From assembly GCF_004364775.1 (NCBI RefSeq), contig NZ_SOAL01000021.1, forward strand, positions 45,101 to 109,100: a stretch of DNA of 64,000 bases, written 5' to 3'. Both the position numbers and the translations under genes were made by a program. Below, one piece after another: positions 45,291-53,355 of this stretch. The notes under the pieces are model-generated. The model worked only from the letters and a program-made list of their open reading frames with translations, was not told the DNA's origin and made no database searches. Source of the stretch: Comamonas sp. JUb58 (GTDB lineage Bacteria > Pseudomonadota > Gammaproteobacteria > Burkholderiales > Burkholderiaceae_C). How positions within the stretch are numbered: the stretch's first letter is position 1; the number at the start of each line of letters is the position of its first letter.

Positions 45291-46565
45291 TTACCAGCGG
45301 AATGTCTCTACCTTGGCGGTGCGCTTCACAATTGGCCACTTGTTGGCGATCACATACCCAGCAGCGTCGATAACGTGGTCCACGCCGCTTGATTTGTCTG
45401 GCACGCCGTTCTTGTCGTAGGCCTGCTGCTCCAGTGCATCGGTCAGCTTCGGGCATCGGTCTGTGTTCACCAGGTAGCGCCGCTCACCCTCTCCATTCAG
45501 GATCAGGGCGTTCACTGCATTCACACGGTCCGCCACTGCGGGGTTGGTCGAGTTCACTCGCACCGTCAGTTCATTGGCCTTCAGGATGCTCAGGTCCGAC
45601 TCGGTAGCGTTCTTGCTGCTCGCGTTCTGCCCCGAGGCATCTGGGAACACCTGAACAGCGTGGCCCTTGGCCTTGTACCGCTCGTTGAAGAGCTTCGCCA
45701 TGTATGGCGTATCGCGGCCATCCGTTATCTCATCCACCGCTACCGGCCAGCCATCCCGCAACACATAGACCACCGCCGCCATCGCCAGGCGGTTAAAGTC
45801 CATCCCGATCAGGACAGGCTCACCGGCTTGCAGCGATGCATCGGAGTGGTTCAGCCGGCGGTCAAAGTCTGGGTAGACACTTCCCGCCGTCAGGTTCGTG
45901 AACTGACCGCGCAGATACGCGTCGATCAGCTGCTTGGGGTAGCTCTCATAGAGCGACTGGATGTAGTCATCGGGAAGGTTGGCCGCGTTGTCGAACGTGC
46001 TGGCCTGAACCATCCCATACAGCTTGCCCAGCGCAGCGCGCTCCTGAGGTTGCTTGTGGAACCGCTGATAGACGAACTTGAAGCCCTCAGGCGTCGTCGT
46101 CACATCGATCCCGTTTTTCAGCCCGTCTACCTTGTAGCGCATCCGGGCAATGATCTTGTTCCAGGCCTGCTCAGCCTTGACCGCCTGCATCACATCCAGC
46201 TCGTCAACCAGCGCGTGGCCGATCTTGAAGCCCACGATGTTGGAAGGCTTCTCCATCGACCGGCAGATGATCGTCGTCCGGTACTGCGAGCCGCTGAACA
46301 GGTGAACTTCCTTGTTCGCCTCTTTGATGTCAGCCTTCAGGCCCCAGTCAAACGCAACCTCATCAATCGTCGGGAAGAAGATGTCCCGAATCTGCGGATA
46401 AGTCGGTGCGAAGTAGCCTTGGTTGACCTTTGGCCACTCCCAAGCGTTCCTGCACGTTGATGCACAGCCGGCCCAGGTCTTGCCCGAGCCGAACCCGGCG
46501 ACGTATGCGCGGTATTTATGAGGCAGCTCCAGAAACCGAGCCTGCGGAATGTTCAGGCTCGGCAT
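45291..46565 (-). CDS. Terminase large subunit
   Basis: 424-aa packaging ATPase/nuclease. Walker A FGSGKT near residue 30, Walker B HALVDELD, coupling motif TTPEG, and nuclease acidic residues in GMDFNRLAMA and the C-terminal GVDHVIDAAGY. Overlaps the small subunit gene by 50 bp. Confidence 0.92.
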   Translation of the reverse strand: MPSLNIPQARFLELPHKYRAYVAGFGSGKTWAGCASTCRNAWEWPKVNQGYFAPTYPQIRDIFFPTIDEVAFDWGLKADIKEANKEVHLFSGSQYRTTIICRSMEKPSNIVGFKIGHALVDELDVMQAVKAEQAWNKIIARMRYKVDGLKNGIDVTTTPEGFKFVYQRFHKQPQERAALGKLYGMVQASTFDNAANLPDDYIQSLYESYPKQLIDAYLRGQFTNLTAGSVYPDFDRRLNHSDASLQAGEPVLIGMDFNRLAMAAVVYVLRDGWPVAVDEITDGRDTPYMAKLFNERYKAKGHAVQVFPDASGQNASSKNATESDLSILKANELTVRVNSTNPAVADRVNAVNALILNGEGERRYLVNTDRCPKLTDALEQQAYDKNGVPDKSSGVDHVIDAAGYVIANKWPIVKRTAKVETFRW

Positions 46566-47049
46566 GCTTTCTTGCGTCCTTTACTGTCACTTGAATATTG
46601 ACGGGCACAGGTTGAGCGTTCTCGCCTTCTCCACCCTCTTCTGGCTTGTCGCGCCACCTTTGCGGCTGGCGGTTCTTCAACCAGAAGATCGCAGCCGTCG
46701 TATCTGGCGGGTAGTGCTTGACCAATGGCGTGACCGTTATCACCCCCTGGTAATTGCTGACATGCACATCCTCGTCCTCATACCCCATTGCCCGGTGATA
46801 GAGCTTCGCCGCCACCTCAGCATCGACCAGGTCCTTTCCCCCCTTTAGGGACTCCGAAAACTCGGGATGGACGGTCTTCCACAGGTTGAACGTGCTCTCA
46901 GCCACGCCGAAGAACGAGGCCATTTCCTTGTCTGTCATGCCGAGCATGCAGAGCTTCTTCGCTTGGCCTGCATACTCTGGCTTATATTTGCTAGGTCGCC
47001 CGCCTGCCTTTTTGGCAACCGGCTTGCCTTGCGCCGGTTTTGTTGCCAT
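46516..47049 (-). CDS. Terminase small subunit
   Basis: 177-aa DNA-recognition subunit. A basic N-terminus (GRPSKYKPEYAGQ) is followed by an HTH (MTDKEMASFFGVAESTFNLW), the standard layout of phage small terminases. Directly upstream of the large subunit; the cos or pac site should be near here. Confidence 0.85.
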   Translation of the reverse strand: MATKPAQGKPVAKKAGGRPSKYKPEYAGQAKKLCMLGMTDKEMASFFGVAESTFNLWKTVHPEFSESLKGGKDLVDAEVAAKLYHRAMGYEDEDVHVSNYQGVITVTPLVKHYPPDTTAAIFWLKNRQPQRWRDKPEEGGEGENAQPVPVNIQVTVKDARKHAEPEHSAGSVSGAAS

Positions 47050-47083
47050 GGCGGGCCTTTCACTTATCTCAAAGAGAAAATTT

Positions 47084-47317
47084 ATGAGTTACTCAGGAAT
47101 GCTCCCCGTGTCTATCCCTGATGGCATGGAAGCTGCAGACATCCCCACCATGCGCAACATGGAAATAGGCGACTACACCAAGTATTTGGAAGCCCTGTTC
47201 TTCTTTGACCATCATGAGAATCTGCGCTCTAGCTTTGGCGAATATCCGGTTGCCACCACTCCGGAGCAGATTGATGCACTCATCAAATACCTCAAGCACA
47301 TCAAAACACGCATGTAG
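47084..47317 (+). CDS. Small plus-strand phage protein
   Basis: 77-aa protein on the strand opposite to the surrounding late genes. The ATG has AAAGAG upstream; the sequence (YLEALFFFDHHENLRSSFGE, TPEQIDALIKYLKHIKTRM) looks like a real helical protein. Function unknown. Antisense location between terminase and Q-region genes suggests expression independent of the late promoter. Confidence 0.6.
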   Translation: MSYSGMLPVSIPDGMEAADIPTMRNMEIGDYTKYLEALFFFDHHENLRSSFGEYPVATTPEQIDALIKYLKHIKTRM

Positions 47318-47363
47318 CCCTCGGCTCGGCCTTCTTTGGCGTTGCCAGAGGCTTTCCAGAAAA

Positions 47364-47386
47364 CAAAAGCCGCCCGGAGGCGGCTA
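47364..47386 (-). terminator. Intercistronic terminator hairpin
   Basis: AGCCGCC/GGCGGCT stem with loop CGGA; on the minus strand followed by TTTTGTTTTC. Lies right after the DUF2158-like gene. Confidence 0.7.
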
Positions 47387-47400
47387 CTGGAATTTAAAGT

Positions 47401-47637
47401 TTAGAGAAATGAGACCGAAGATCTCCGTTCTCGGGGGGCAGGAGGCTCATAAAGAACTAGTACCGCAGCGTCGAAAACATGCTCTGTTACCTTCTGCACG
47501 CCTTTAATAGTGTCGAACCAAACACAGAGGACGCCATCTTCCGGGCCTAATGAATGGCTGTAGTCACCAACTGCCGAGACAGCCATAACTGGGCCACCGC
47601 TAATAAGCTGAACTTTCTGGCCTTTACTAAACGCCAT
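47401..47637 (-). CDS. YodC/DUF2158-like small protein
   Basis: 78-aa protein. FSKGQKVQLISGGPVMAVSAV and LCVWFD match the DUF2158 core (GD.V.L.SGGP.M.V ... C.WF). Start with AAGGGAG. Found in many phages; role unknown, perhaps a small SH3-like adaptor. Confidence 0.75.
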   Translation of the reverse strand: MAFSKGQKVQLISGGPVMAVSAVGDYSHSLGPEDGVLCVWFDTIKGVQKVTEHVFDAAVLVLYEPPAPRERRSSVSFL

Positions 47638-47739
47638 CTACAACTCCCTTCATAAGAATGGCCAATATAGCCATTCTAGATTTGCAGCTGTAGGTACGAA
47701 ATTCAAGATGCGCGAGGGTTTGTACTTATGCAAATGGCC

Positions 47740-47955
47740 CTAGACTGCCGTTACCGAGACATTGATCGTTGTAGCAGCTACTTGAATGTCATGCTCCCGC
47801 ACATACAAGCCCGAGTCCGCATCCTGTCGATGGGTAGTTTTCCAGCCGGCTTGGACGGACATCTCAAAACCAGTTGCCTGATTGAATTCCAGCATTGCAG
47901 CTCGGATTACCTGGACGGCCTTTGCGGCTTCGGTTTGAACTTGATCTTTCAGCAT
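47740..47955 (-). CDS. Phage hypothetical protein
   Basis: 71-aa protein with AGGAGA before its ATG. Ala/Gln-rich N-terminal helix, then beta-like second half (YVREHDIQVAATTINVSV). No family recognised. Confidence 0.55.
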   Translation of the reverse strand: MLKDQVQTEAAKAVQVIRAAMLEFNQATGFEMSVQAGWKTTHRQDADSGLYVREHDIQVAATTINVSVTAV

Positions 47956-48043
47956 GGCACTCTCCTATCGGGTCGCAGGGGCTAGGCTCCAAGTGTGTAG
48001 GTCGCGTGTGCGGAGAGCCTGCCCTGCGGTAACTGGTTAGCGA

Positions 48044-48234
48044 CTAGTCCTCGCGCCAATGAGGCACGCCAAATTCGACGCCTTCTAGTAATGGCGGCTT
48101 GCGTGCAACCAGCCTGGCGCGCAGACGCTCTCTCTGCATCGCCTCGCGCTCCACAGTCTCTTGCGAGCGGACTTGGCGTTTGGAGCCACCCACTCAGGGC
48201 ACAGCCATAGGGCTATCTTTCGTCTTAGGCTCAT
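48044..48234 (-). pseudogene. Small phage protein gene split by one-base deletion
   Basis: The start MSLRRKIALWLCPEW with GGTGGAC before the ATG is a familiar beginning of small phage proteins. The frame as written ends after 49 codons with an odd Trp/Cys/Arg-rich tail. Adding one G near 48152 joins a natural ending (VEREAMQRERLRARLVARK, then a Pro-rich end and PHWRED) for 63 aa with stop at 48044. Starts inside the stop of the membrane protein gene upstream (ATGA). Confidence 0.6.
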
Positions 48235-48404
48235 GCTGTCCACCCGTGAATGATTGGCTTGATCCAGGACCAGAGCCATGGAAGAACGAGGGCCATGGCC
48301 ACGCCAGCGGCGACGCCCAGCAGCATCAGCCCGGCGAACATGCCAGTGAAGTCTGGCGCCCCCCAGCCACGCTGCATGCGTTTGCTTGCTGCTCTCTTGC
48401 TCAT
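48231..48404 (-). CDS. Small phage membrane protein
   Basis: 57-aa protein. Basic N-terminus (SKRAASKRMQRGW) and one or two membrane spans (GMFAGLMLLGVAAGVAMALV, then PWLWSWI). It ends in ATGA overlapping the following small gene. Position between Q-like gene and terminase; could be a second holin-type or a membrane modulator. No family recognised. Confidence 0.65.
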   Translation of the reverse strand: MSKRAASKRMQRGWGAPDFTGMFAGLMLLGVAAGVAMALVLPWLWSWIKPIIHGWTA

Positions 48405-48422
48405 GGCTTACTCCAACACTGA

Positions 48423-48629
48423 TCAGAATGCGGCTATGCGCTCAGCCAAGATGGCGCTGTAGTCTTTCATCACATCCTCTTGGCAAACAAGTCGGCCTCG
48501 CTCATCCTCGTCTTTGACGATTTCCGCGAACTTCTCGGAGTTGATGAACGTGGTCAGCTTCTGAAGCTTCTCATCCAACTCGTGCTTCTCGTCTACCACT
48601 CGTTGTTGATGGGGTGCATATTGGTTCAT
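48423..48629 (-). CDS. Conserved small phage protein
   Basis: 68-aa protein (NQYAPHQQRVVDEKHELDEK start, then KLQKLTTFINSEKF and YSAILAERIAAF). This type is widespread in tailed phages as an uncharacterised protein. Helical, charged, cytoplasmic. Confidence 0.7.
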   Translation of the reverse strand: MNQYAPHQQRVVDEKHELDEKLQKLTTFINSEKFAEIVKDEDERGRLVCQEDVMKDYSAILAERIAAF

Positions 48630-48644
48630 AGGGCCTCGCTAAAA

Positions 48645-48832
48645 AAGAAAAGCCAGCACTTGGCTGGCCTTGGTATTCGTACCCCATCAGACAACCCTCA
48701 TGGGCTGGGGTTGCTGTTCGCTTCTTCAAGCACTGGGAAGCTCTCAGTAGGAGATGCCGCACCTTCATACCGCTCGGGTGCGGGCCGCGCTTGCTGCAGC
48801 TGACATGAAAAAGCCCCGCACTTGGCGAGGCT
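48645..48832 (-). terminator. Tandem terminator-like hairpins between Q-like gene and late genes
   Basis: Hairpin 1 at 48645-48668 (GCCAGC/GCTGGC, then TTTTCTTTTTT on the minus strand) and hairpin 2 at 48807-48832 (AGCCCCGC/GCGAGGCT, then TTTTTC). No supported gene lies between them. Their place just downstream of the Q-like gene is like the lambda tR' region. Confidence 0.6.
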
Positions 48833-48852
48833 GGGAGTTGGTTTGAATCCTG

Positions 48853-49008
48853 CTATCTGAACACAACGCCATGCCCATCAGTTGCTTCGTAGATCTCAAT
48901 CTCTTCAATCTCAAGAGCGGGCCAATCACGATCAAGACGAAGAACTGGAAGCGCGCGATCTTGCTCTGGCATTGCTTGCAGCTTCTCTATGAGTTCGTTA
49001 ACTGTCAT
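48853..49008 (-). CDS. Small acidic phage protein
   Basis: 51-aa protein, not found by length-limited ORF searches. It reads TVNELIEKLQAMPEQDRALP, then VLRLDRDWPALEIEEIEIYE and ends VVFR. The ATG follows GGGCGGGTT. This N-terminal pattern (V.ELI..L..MP.D..V) is common in small phage proteins of unknown function. Confidence 0.65.
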   Translation of the reverse strand: MTVNELIEKLQAMPEQDRALPVLRLDRDWPALEIEEIEIYEATDGHGVVFR

Positions 49009-49172
49009 AACCCGCCCTTATCTAATGGCCCTAGAAGCGGAAACGCTCCGCCATCTAAGTCCTTGCCGAGCCACAACAGCCCGGCAAGTGATTCATGGTT
49101 GAGGGCCAACAACTACCGTTGCCAGCGTGGTGAATAAAACAACCTCTCAACGCTGCCGAGATTACCACATAT

Positions 49173-49628
49173 TCAATGGGGGCGCAACAGCTTATTCATG
49201 TTGTTGCTGTGGGTCCGCTTGCAGTCCATGACGTGGTCTATCAGCAGCTGGGCATCCTTGCTGCTGGGCTCGCGGGCAAGCATGGTTCCCTTGCATTTGG
49301 AGCAGGTGTAGGTCTTGGCTTCTTTGACCTTGAGGCCTGTGCCGTTGCATTGCTTGCACTTCTGGTCGATCAGCCAGGCCATGGCCTCCGTTGCGGAATC
49401 ATGGGGCGATGCCACCTTCTTGGCCTTTGCCTCATGGACCAGGCCGGCATGCATGCGCTCGATGTCCGACCGGCTGGGCTTGGTGATGATCCGCAGGTAG
49501 TGGGAGGCCACACTGGCCTTGCTCATGCCGCTTGCCTTGATCAGGTCCACCTGACCGATCTTGTGGGCTTCGTCCGAAAGGTCGCTGGAATGCATTGCTG
49601 CTGTGTAACGCTCTGCTGTGATGCTCAT
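49173..49628 (-). CDS. Q-like late antiterminator candidate with DnaJ-type zinc motif
   Basis: 151-aa protein. The N-terminal half is helical with KASGMSKASVASHYLRI; the middle has CKQCNGTG and CSKCKGT, a two-pair DnaJ-like zinc motif found in some lambdoid Q proteins. It follows NinB and NinG and precedes tandem terminators and the late genes, exactly the place of Q in lambda. Function assigned from motif plus synteny; no experimental family match claimed. Confidence 0.6.
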   Translation of the reverse strand: MSITAERYTAAMHSSDLSDEAHKIGQVDLIKASGMSKASVASHYLRIITKPSRSDIERMHAGLVHEAKAKKVASPHDSATEAMAWLIDQKCKQCNGTGLKVKEAKTYTCSKCKGTMLAREPSSKDAQLLIDHVMDCKRTHSNNMNKLLRPH

Positions 49629-50167
49629 GGTCTACCTTTCAGTTCTTTCGTCTTTGCTCTGTATTCGTCTCTGATGGCGTCAAATTCGGCATCGGTGTAG
49701 TGGCGCGGCGTGTTATCTGCCTCCAGCTCCTCAACAAAGGCAAGCCCGTACCGCTCAACGAGGCCAGCGCGGTAGGCGATGGCGTTGCCGTGCAGGTGGG
49801 TATTGCAGGGCTGGCATTGCTTGTGAATATTGCGCGGATCAAGTGCAAGATTGATAGCAGCGCCACGGCTCCTATAGTGCCCGGCGTGCCACTGGCCTTC
49901 GTGGAACCGACCGCAGGAGATACATGGCAAGTCAGCATCGCGCAGCCGCACATAGGCATTCACCTCCACCTGGGCACGGGCCCGGCGCTGAGATGGGGTC
50001 AGGCTCCTCTCCTTACGGGTCTTGACCTTTGCTCGCTCCTCTGCCTTGTCCTGGCGCACCTTCTTCATTGCGCAGCGGGGCGAGCAGACCGTCTGCATTG
50101 GACGGACTGGCACAAAGGTTTGCGGGCAGGCCTTGCACTGGCGCGGCTTGGGGTTGAACGGCTTCAT
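49625..50167 (-). CDS. ninG: NinG/Rap recombination protein
   Basis: 180-aa protein matching the lambda NinG family, a Holliday-junction and branched-DNA resolvase. N-terminal zinc-binding CKACPQTFVPVRPMQTVCS, then LPCISCGRFHEGQWHAGHY and IHKQCQPCNTHLHGN, the HNH-like Cys/His core. Overlaps both neighbours by 4 bp. Confidence 0.9.
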   Translation of the reverse strand: MKPFNPKPRQCKACPQTFVPVRPMQTVCSPRCAMKKVRQDKAEERAKVKTRKERSLTPSQRRARAQVEVNAYVRLRDADLPCISCGRFHEGQWHAGHYRSRGAAINLALDPRNIHKQCQPCNTHLHGNAIAYRAGLVERYGLAFVEELEADNTPRHYTDAEFDAIRDEYRAKTKELKGRP

Positions 50168-50574
50168 CGGCCCTCCAGCTCGTAGAACGTCACCCCGAGC
50201 TCGGTAGCGGCATATGCCTCCACCTTGGTGCAGAACTCGCTGAACTCGGCAGTGGTCAGCTTGGTGGAGCTCTTGCCGATCACATCGCCATTGGGCAGCT
50301 CATCCACGCCGATAAACATGCGCTTGAACATCTCGTGCCAGGTCTCGGCACTGAACTGCTTGCCGTTGACCACCGCCTGGGCGGCCACTTGGGCGAGAAC
50401 ACCCTGCCCCCAATAGCGACGGTTCTGCGGCTGGGTGCGCTTGCGGCGGGTGACGGTCAGAACCCAGCGGCCACCACCCTGCAGCACATTGGCCAGGAAT
50501 GGGAACAACTGGCCATTGACCGCCAGCCAGGCCTGCTGCCGGTTGTGGAGCTCGAATTCCAGGCGCTCAGTCAC
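50164..50574 (-). CDS. ninB: NinB-like recombination protein
   Basis: 136-aa protein of the lambda NinB (Orf) family, which binds single-stranded DNA and helps recombination. RRKRTQPQNRRYWGQGVLAQ is the family signature, followed by EMFKRMFIG. Pairs with NinG as in lambda. Confidence 0.9.
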   Translation of the reverse strand: MTERLEFELHNRQQAWLAVNGQLFPFLANVLQGGGRWVLTVTRRKRTQPQNRRYWGQGVLAQVAAQAVVNGKQFSAETWHEMFKRMFIGVDELPNGDVIGKSSTKLTTAEFSEFCTKVEAYAATELGVTFYELEGR

Positions 50575-50845
50575 GGCCAGCCCCCATGTCGATAACGGGC
50601 AGGTCCAGCAGGCCGTTTGTTGGCTCGCCCTTGGCCTCTGCCAGGAACTGGCGGTAGTGCGCCGCCTTGTCCGCGTCGTCAGAGGCGCCCTCTTTCTTGC
50701 CGGCGCGCATCGAGTACTTGATGATGTTGCCCTTGAGGAAGCCGATGTACTCCTCTTTGGTCAGCACCTCACGCATTACTTCGATGGGCTGGATTGGCAT
50801 GCTCTTGTAGTGGTCGCCGCCGATTTGGGTGTCTAGTGCGCTCAT
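50567..50845 (-). CDS. DUF3310 family phage protein
   Basis: 92-aa protein. IGGDHYKSMPIQPIEVMRE and GNIIKYSMRAGKKEGASDDADKA (shown here by its pattern of KY.MR..KK...DD..KA) match DUF3310, a small family common near phage replication genes, possibly nucleotide-kinase related. Overlaps ninB by 8 bp. Confidence 0.8.
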   Translation of the reverse strand: MSALDTQIGGDHYKSMPIQPIEVMREVLTKEEYIGFLKGNIIKYSMRAGKKEGASDDADKAAHYRQFLAEAKGEPTNGLLDLPVIDMGAGRD

Positions 50846-50854
50846 GAACTTTCC

Positions 50855-51823
50855 TTAATAGTTGGTGCCGCCGGGCACAGACATTTCCATTGGCTGCTGG
50901 CCAGGGTTTGGCAGGTACTGCTGGCTGTCCTTGTCGAACCACAGGCCAATCGTTCCTTCCCATTCGCCGTTGCGCTGCTTGTCGCAGATCAGCAGGCAGT
51001 CGGGCTCGGTGTCTTCCACCATCTGCCCGGCTTCGCGCTTGCGCTCCTTGGGCTTGTTGCGCCAGACGGCGATCACGTTGTCCACTTGATCGGTGATCGC
51101 TCCGGTGCCCTTGAAGTCGTACTTGCCGGGCTTCGTGTCCTCGCTCGCGGGCTTCTTGATGTGGTGCACCAGGTGGATGTGGATCGAGTAGTCCCGGGCG
51201 ATGGCGGTCAGCTCGTCTACAAAAGATTTCTGGCCGTTGTAGTCGTCCTCGCCTTGCACGCACTTCATCAGGCTGTCGATGAACATATGCGTCACGCCCA
51301 GTTCCTTGGCGCAGTAGCGGGCCACGGCGCACACCTGGGAAGCAGTTACCGTGCCCTGCTGGTCGTACAGCCACAGGCGGTTGTCAGTCCATTCCTTGAA
51401 CTGGTCGTAGAGTTCCAACAGCGACTTGGTAGCCTCGGGGCTGCCGGCGAATGCTGGGTCCTGCGGGTTGTAGCCGGAGAACTGGCGGGCCATGCGCTCC
51501 AGGGTGCGGATAGGCTTCATCTCGAATGAGGCGATGCAGCAGCGTTCGCCCTGGGCCAGCAGACCCAGCGACACAAAGCCGGTCACCATCGATTTGCCGT
51601 TACCGTTCGCCCCACCCCACACCGTCACTTCGCCCGGACGGAACTGGAACAGGCCGTAGGTCTTAGCCCAGGGCATGTAACGGTGATTTGGACGGGTTGG
51701 CGACTTGATGCGGTCGATAAGCTCCTGCACGTAGTCCTTAGCAGGCTTGACCTTCTGCTGTGCGTCGGTCTCCTTCTCATACAGCGAAAAATCAATGTCG
51801 TCAGCGGTTAGGAAATAGGTCAT
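50855..51823 (-). CDS. Replicative DNA helicase, RecA-fold (DnaB/gp4-like)
   Basis: 322-aa helicase core without a primase or DnaB N-domain. Walker A GGANGNGKS at about residue 70; Walker B HMFIDSLMKC; later motif HLVHHIKKP and KGTGAITDQVDNVIAVWR as in T7 gp4/Twinkle-type helicases. Overlaps the previous gene by 23 bp. Confidence 0.88.
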   Translation of the reverse strand: MTYFLTADDIDFSLYEKETDAQQKVKPAKDYVQELIDRIKSPTRPNHRYMPWAKTYGLFQFRPGEVTVWGGANGNGKSMVTGFVSLGLLAQGERCCIASFEMKPIRTLERMARQFSGYNPQDPAFAGSPEATKSLLELYDQFKEWTDNRLWLYDQQGTVTASQVCAVARYCAKELGVTHMFIDSLMKCVQGEDDYNGQKSFVDELTAIARDYSIHIHLVHHIKKPASEDTKPGKYDFKGTGAITDQVDNVIAVWRNKPKERKREAGQMVEDTEPDCLLICDKQRNGEWEGTIGLWFDKDSQQYLPNPGQQPMEMSVPGGTNY

Positions 51824-52172
51824 CGCCGGTCTCTTTCGTGAAAATCTTTACTGCGGTGCTGATGGGTGCTGCCAGGATCTGGGGGCCTGAGCGCTTGATG
51901 GCCTCGTACAGCCGGATGGTCCGTTCGTCGCCTCTGTAGCCCATCAGGTGGACCTCCAGGCCGGTCAGCGGACGGAAGTCGATGCGCTCGGGCATATCGG
52001 TTTCGTCCAGCTGGATGTGGGCGTAGAGCTGGCCGCGGTCGAAGCTGTTGCCCTGCTGGTGCCACTCGTCGGCATGCACCCGGAACAGCCAAGAGCTGTC
52101 GTCAAAGACGTAGGCGCAGGCAGGCTTGTAGCCCTTGCGGCGCAGCTCCAAAAGTTGAGCCATGCCCTTCAT
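51801..52172 (-). CDS. Phage hypothetical protein of the replication region
   Basis: 123-aa protein, mixed alpha/beta (KPACAYVFDDSSWLFRVHAD, FRPLTGLEVHLMGYRGDER). Lies between the replication initiator-like gene and the helicase, overlapping both, so possibly a loader or accessory factor. No family recognised. Confidence 0.55.
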   Translation of the reverse strand: MKGMAQLLELRRKGYKPACAYVFDDSSWLFRVHADEWHQQGNSFDRGQLYAHIQLDETDMPERIDFRPLTGLEVHLMGYRGDERTIRLYEAIKRSGPQILAAPISTAVKIFTKETGDDLFPNR

Positions 52173-52918
52173 ACGAACGTCCCCATTGCGCCGCCTTGCG
52201 GCTTGCGGGGTTGGCCGCCGCCGCGCTGGTTCCTCACCCAGTTGCGCCAGGTCGCTTGCCAGTCGGACTTGCGGCCATCCTTCCCGGGTTTCGCCACCCA
52301 GTAGTCGCGGAACGAGTCGGCCACGACCTCAACGTCCAGGTCCCCGCGCTCTTTCGTTGCCCAGGTCTTCCAGTCATTAGGAAGAATCCAGTCGGCGCGC
52401 AGCGCAGTGCCGCGTGGCGACTTCGGAGAAGGAGCATTACTCTGTTCCTGTTCCTGTTCCTGTTCCTGTTCCTGGTTAAGAAACGGTTCCTGAACGGTTG
52501 GTGAAGGGTTTGCCTCCGATGCCTTTGGTAACCCCAGGAATTCGCCGCAAAGCCGCATGAAATCTAGCCTCCAACTGCATTCATCAGGCACTTGGTTGGC
52601 GATTTTCAAAGCTGCCTTACGCTGGTTAGGGTTCTCCGGCTGGTTCCACTCAAAATGCTTGTTGATCCACACCCATTTGGTGGTTGCGCAACGGTTGGCG
52701 AAACCGTTTTGAAACAGTTCCGCAAACACATGCGTAACCCTTTCGGCAGTCCATTGCATGTCTTCACAGATGTACCCATCAGGCAGGCGAAACACTCCAG
52801 CAATGGTTCCGTGTGGGCAGGTCAATAGATAGAGGGCCATTGCGCGCCCATCCTCAGACAACGCACGCATGCCGGCACTCGTCCAGAAGGAGGTGTGCAC
52901 CTTTCCGTAGTCACGCAT
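52169..52918 (-). CDS. Phage replication protein (O-like/winged-helix initiator type)
   Basis: 249-aa protein. The N-terminal 110 residues have the look of phage replication proteins (MRDYGKVHTSFWTSAGMRAL, RRMALYLLTCPH-like AMALYLLTCPHGTIAGVF, RVTHVFAELFQNG). A linker with five Gln-Glu repeats joins a C-terminal part (WILPNDWKTWATKERGDLD) that resembles helicase-loader ends. The ATG at 52918 has GGAGG; the longer open frame overlaps the HNH gene. It probably carries the origin in or near its repeat-rich linker, as lambda O does, but no iterons were found. Confidence 0.75.
   Translation of the reverse strand: MRDYGKVHTSFWTSAGMRALSEDGRAMALYLLTCPHGTIAGVFRLPDGYICEDMQWTAERVTHVFAELFQNGFANRCATTKWVWINKHFEWNQPENPNQRKAALKIANQVPDECSWRLDFMRLCGEFLGLPKASEANPSPTVQEPFLNQEQEQEQEQEQSNAPSPKSPRGTALRADWILPNDWKTWATKERGDLDVEVVADSFRDYWVAKPGKDGRKSDWQATWRNWVRNQRGGGQPRKPQGGAMGTFV
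52442..52474. repeat. Hexanucleotide tandem repeat (CTGTTC)5
   Basis: Five perfect copies of CTGTTC plus CTG. In the replication protein gene it encodes alternating Gln-Glu. Copy number changes keep the frame and would only alter linker length. Confidence 0.9.
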
Positions 52919-53189
52919 GATGGCGATCCTCCAAAACGGATTTGCGCGCATTGCATAACTGGCAGAGGCACTGCATATTCGAAGGATGGTGGCGACCACC
53001 ATTTCGTCTAGAGATGATGTGATCTGCAATCAGATCAGTTGTTGCGCTACAGCGCCGGCATTTGCTGCCGTCTCGATGGATAACAAACGCCCGCAGCGCT
53101 GCATGTGCCGGGATGCGCATCTTGAGGCGGCCTAAAATTTTTGGCTCAATCCAGGGCTTGCCGTGGTGATCAATCCAGTAGTCACGCAT
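52911..53189 (-). CDS. HNH endonuclease
   Basis: 92-aa nuclease. Cys pair in SKCRRCSATTD, catalytic DHIISRRNGG, and NMQCLCQLCNARK at the end form a complete HNH motif with zinc ligands. The start ATG at 53189 has AAGGGGG. Small HNH proteins near replication genes often help packaging or act as free-standing homing nucleases. Confidence 0.85.
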   Translation of the reverse strand: MRDYWIDHHGKPWIEPKILGRLKMRIPAHAALRAFVIHRDGSKCRRCSATTDLIADHIISRRNGGRHHPSNMQCLCQLCNARKSVLEDRHHA

Positions 53190-53355
53190 GTTCTGCCCCC
53201 TTGTCAAATTTCTGAACCATCTTTAGAATTCGTTTCATCTTTACGTTGAAATAAATGGCTTTGTCCCGGTTGCCGCCGTGATAAGCCGCTACAGATAAAT
53301 CGCCTGCTCGCTTCGCCAAAAGCCGCAGGCGTTTTTCTTTTGTGTCGCTGGTCAT
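53182..53355 (-). CDS. Small basic phage protein
   Basis: 57-aa protein (TSDTKEKRLRLLAKRAGDLS, then AAYHGGNRDKAIYF and KRILKMVQKFDKGAEHA). Too short for many gene finders. Its ATG overlaps the upstream stop (ATGA) and its end overlaps the HNH start by 8 bp, which supports reality. A longer ORF in another frame here is a shadow. Confidence 0.7.
   Translation of the reverse strand: MTSDTKEKRLRLLAKRAGDLSVAAYHGGNRDKAIYFNVKMKRILKMVQKFDKGAEHA

Noticed and set aside
48571..48768. 65-codon minus-strand frame
   Set aside because: Covers a terminator-like hairpin and has no natural composition or ribosome-binding site.
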